Assembly (NCBI RefSeq): GCF_001403875.1
Contig: NZ_LN884299.1
Location: 558,001 to 622,000 of the forward strand
Reading direction: 5' to 3'
Source: Paenibacillus ihumii
GTDB lineage: Bacteria; Bacillota; Bacilli; Paenibacillales; Paenibacillaceae
Length of the DNA stretch: 64,000 bases
The position numbers and the translations under genes were made by a program. Below are positions 62,694 through 64,000 of the stretch, in pieces. How positions within the stretch are numbered: position 1 is the stretch's first letter; every line of letters starts with the position of its first letter. The notes under the pieces are model-generated. The model searched no databases, was not told the DNA's origin, and saw only the letters and a program-made list of their open reading frames with translations.

Positions 62694-63587
62694 TTATTCT
62701 ACTAAATCAGCAGCGCTCGCGTTGGATGCCACCTGCTCCGGGCTTTTACAGCCGGGAATGACCGAGCTCACAATCGGATTCTTCAGGCACCAGGCCAGTG
62801 CCCATTGCGCCATATCCACGCCTGCCGGCACTTCCTCCCGGCGGATTCGCTCGACCTCCTCCAGCTTGCGGCGAACCGCTTCGGCATCCTGCCGATGCCG
62901 TACATCGGTCGCATCAAATTGTGCGCCCGGCTTATATTTGCCGCTCAAGAACCCGCTGGCCAGCGGAACGCGGGCAAGCACGCCGAGATCCTGTCGTTCG
63001 CAGGAAGGGAATACCCGCTCCTCCGGCACACGGTCCAAACGATTATATACGACTTGAATGACCTTGGAGTTGACCAGGCTTGACGCATCGGTCTGATGCA
63101 GATTATCATTGCTGCCGATCGAGGTGCCCAGATGGCGTATTTTACCGGCCTGAACCTGTTTATCCAGCATCGTCCACAATTGATCATTGTCGAACACTTT
63201 ATCCGGCCCCGAATGGAATTGATATACATCGATATAATCCGTTTTCAGCGCTTTAAGCGAGGCGTCCAGCTGCTTCAGGACATCCTCGGCGTCAAACACA
63301 TCTGTGCGGGTAAAACGCTCGTGAAAATGATGACCGAATTTCGTCGCGATGATCCAGTCCTCCCGCTTGCGCCGGCTCATGTAATCGCCGATAAACGATT
63401 CCGAGAGATGGTCGCCATAGCATTCTGCTGTATCAACAAGGTTGATGCCGCATTCCTGCCCTTTATCGAGGATAGCATCGACCTCCCCCTGATTGAACTG
63501 CATTCCCCACTCACCGCCAAACTGCCAGGTCCCGATGCCGATGACGGATACATTCAATTCTGTTTTGCCTAGTCTCCGATACTTCAA
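62694..63587 (-). CDS. Aldo/keto reductase
   Basis: 297 aa. Starts at TTG 63587, six bases after AAGGAGGG, giving 'KYRRLGKTELNVSVIGIGTWQFGG'. AKR marks: 'NLVDTAECYGDHLSESFIGDYM' (catalytic Asp and Tyr), 'IIATKFGHHFHERF' (Lys), 'TDYIDVYQFH', and the cofactor-site region near 'RVPLASGFLSGKYKPG' and 'SVIPGCKSPEQVASNA'. NADPH-dependent reduction of carbonyls in the cytoplasm; substrate unknown. Confidence 0.9.
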   Translation of the reverse strand: MKYRRLGKTELNVSVIGIGTWQFGGEWGMQFNQGEVDAILDKGQECGINLVDTAECYGDHLSESFIGDYMSRRKREDWIIATKFGHHFHERFTRTDVFDAEDVLKQLDASLKALKTDYIDVYQFHSGPDKVFDNDQLWTMLDKQVQAGKIRHLGTSIGSNDNLHQTDASSLVNSKVIQVVYNRLDRVPEERVFPSCERQDLGVLARVPLASGFLSGKYKPGAQFDATDVRHRQDAEAVRRKLEEVERIRREEVPAGVDMAQWALAWCLKNPIVSSVIPGCKSPEQVASNASAADLVE

Positions 63588-63623
63588 CCTAATCCCTCCT
63601 TGAAAATATTCATGCCTAACCCC

Positions 63624-63780
63624 CATTGCCAGGCAAAGGGTAAAACAAGCCTTCTATTGTCTACAATGCCAAGCAAAGGGCCAACGAACCTTCATCGATC
63701 ACATTGCCAAGCATAGGAAGCAAACCTTCTACCGTTCACATTGCCAAGCATAGGGAACTAGTTTCTATTGTCCACATTGT
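63624..63780. repeat. Degenerate tandem repeat, four units of about 36-40 bp
   Basis: Units begin CATTGCCAAGCATAGG or CAATGCCAAGCAAAGG and contain CCTTCTA/CCTTCAT. It lies upstream of the aldo/keto reductase gene and before the partial gene at the window end. Confidence 0.75.
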
Positions 63781-63881
63781 ACACTTGCGGGCGGGTCAAA
63801 ACAAATCCTAAGCAATTCAGCTATAATATATTTTAAATATGCAAGCACCCACGATGATTGCGAACTGAAAGGAGCATGGCC

Positions 63882-64000
63882 ATGGGAAAAAGAGCTCTTA
63901 TTGTTGGAGGCAGCGGACTCGTCGGCTGCAAGCTGCTCGATATGCTGCTGGAGGGGCGGCACTATGATGCTGTAACCGCCGTAGTCCGGGCTCCGCTTCA
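63882..64000 (+). CDS. NAD(P)-binding oxidoreductase, 3' partial
   Basis: Only 39 codons are visible before the window ends. Start ATG 63882, eight bases after AAAGGAG; ATG 63876 in the same frame is too close. The protein begins 'GKRALIVGGSGLVGCKLLDMLLEG', a Rossmann-fold glycine-rich loop of the NAD(P)H-binding epimerase/HTATIP2-like group. Confidence 0.75.
   Translation, partial: MGKRALIVGGSGLVGCKLLDMLLEGRHYDAVTAVVRAPL

Overview
The window looks like a chromosomal segment of a Gram-positive, Bacillota-type bacterium, most likely Paenibacillus or a close relative. The reasons are the strong AGGAGG-type ribosome binding sites, several TTG/GTG starts, lipoproteins with clear lipoboxes, an LtaS-family enzyme, YesM/YesN-type two-component pairs, DUF4179 proteins, and many CUT1 sugar importers without their own ATPase. 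I recognise no rRNA, tRNA, phage, insertion sequence or CRISPR array.

Layout. 1-2.2 kb: two paralogous DUF4179-type envelope proteins, the first cut by the window edge. 2.2-10.3 kb: a glycan-use cluster (GH95 and GH43 enzymes, divergent AraC regulator, one sugar importer, cre-like site). 10.4-18.2 kb: a YesMN pair driving an Lpl-type importer plus a Nif3-like protein. 18.2-27 kb: a sucrose-type cluster (importer, LacI regulator, two cytoplasmic esterases, PfkB kinase, sucrose phosphorylase); two copies of the same CAACCGGTTG-centred operator tie it together. 27-33.6 kb: nucleoside hydrolase, membrane GGDEF/EAL protein, ArsR regulator with CoA-disulfide reductase-rhodanese, FNT channel, and a 50-aa protein behind a Fur-box-like site.

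33.6-39.6 kb holds the most unusual locus. It is one apparent operon with a MauE-like membrane protein, a membrane-anchored thioredoxin-fold protein (CDQC), a 54-aa six-cysteine peptide, a NisT-like ABC exporter without a peptidase domain, and two orphan sugar-type binding lipoproteins. I read it as a candidate disulfide-rich secreted peptide system; this is inference.

39.7-49 kb: a promoter/terminator leader or small RNA before a secreted coiled-coil protein, a second YesMN pair, a repeat-rich 1.1-kb gap, and a second Lpl-type importer. 49-55 kb: a LOV-like/GGDEF/EAL protein whose LOV cysteine is serine, a GT4-like glycosyltransferase coupled to an APH-fold protein with a low-complexity tail, and a GNAT acetyltransferase. 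55-64 kb: a 1024-aa repeat surface protein, an LtaS-family protein, an MmyB-like regulator divergent from a FabF variant, an aldo/keto reductase, and the start of an NAD(P)-binding oxidoreductase.

The common theme is scavenging plant-derived or other complex carbohydrates with several separately regulated importers that probably share an ATPase encoded elsewhere, alongside envelope and cyclic-di-GMP signalling genes. Start sites were moved from the longest possible ORF where a ribosome binding site or signal peptide decided otherwise.
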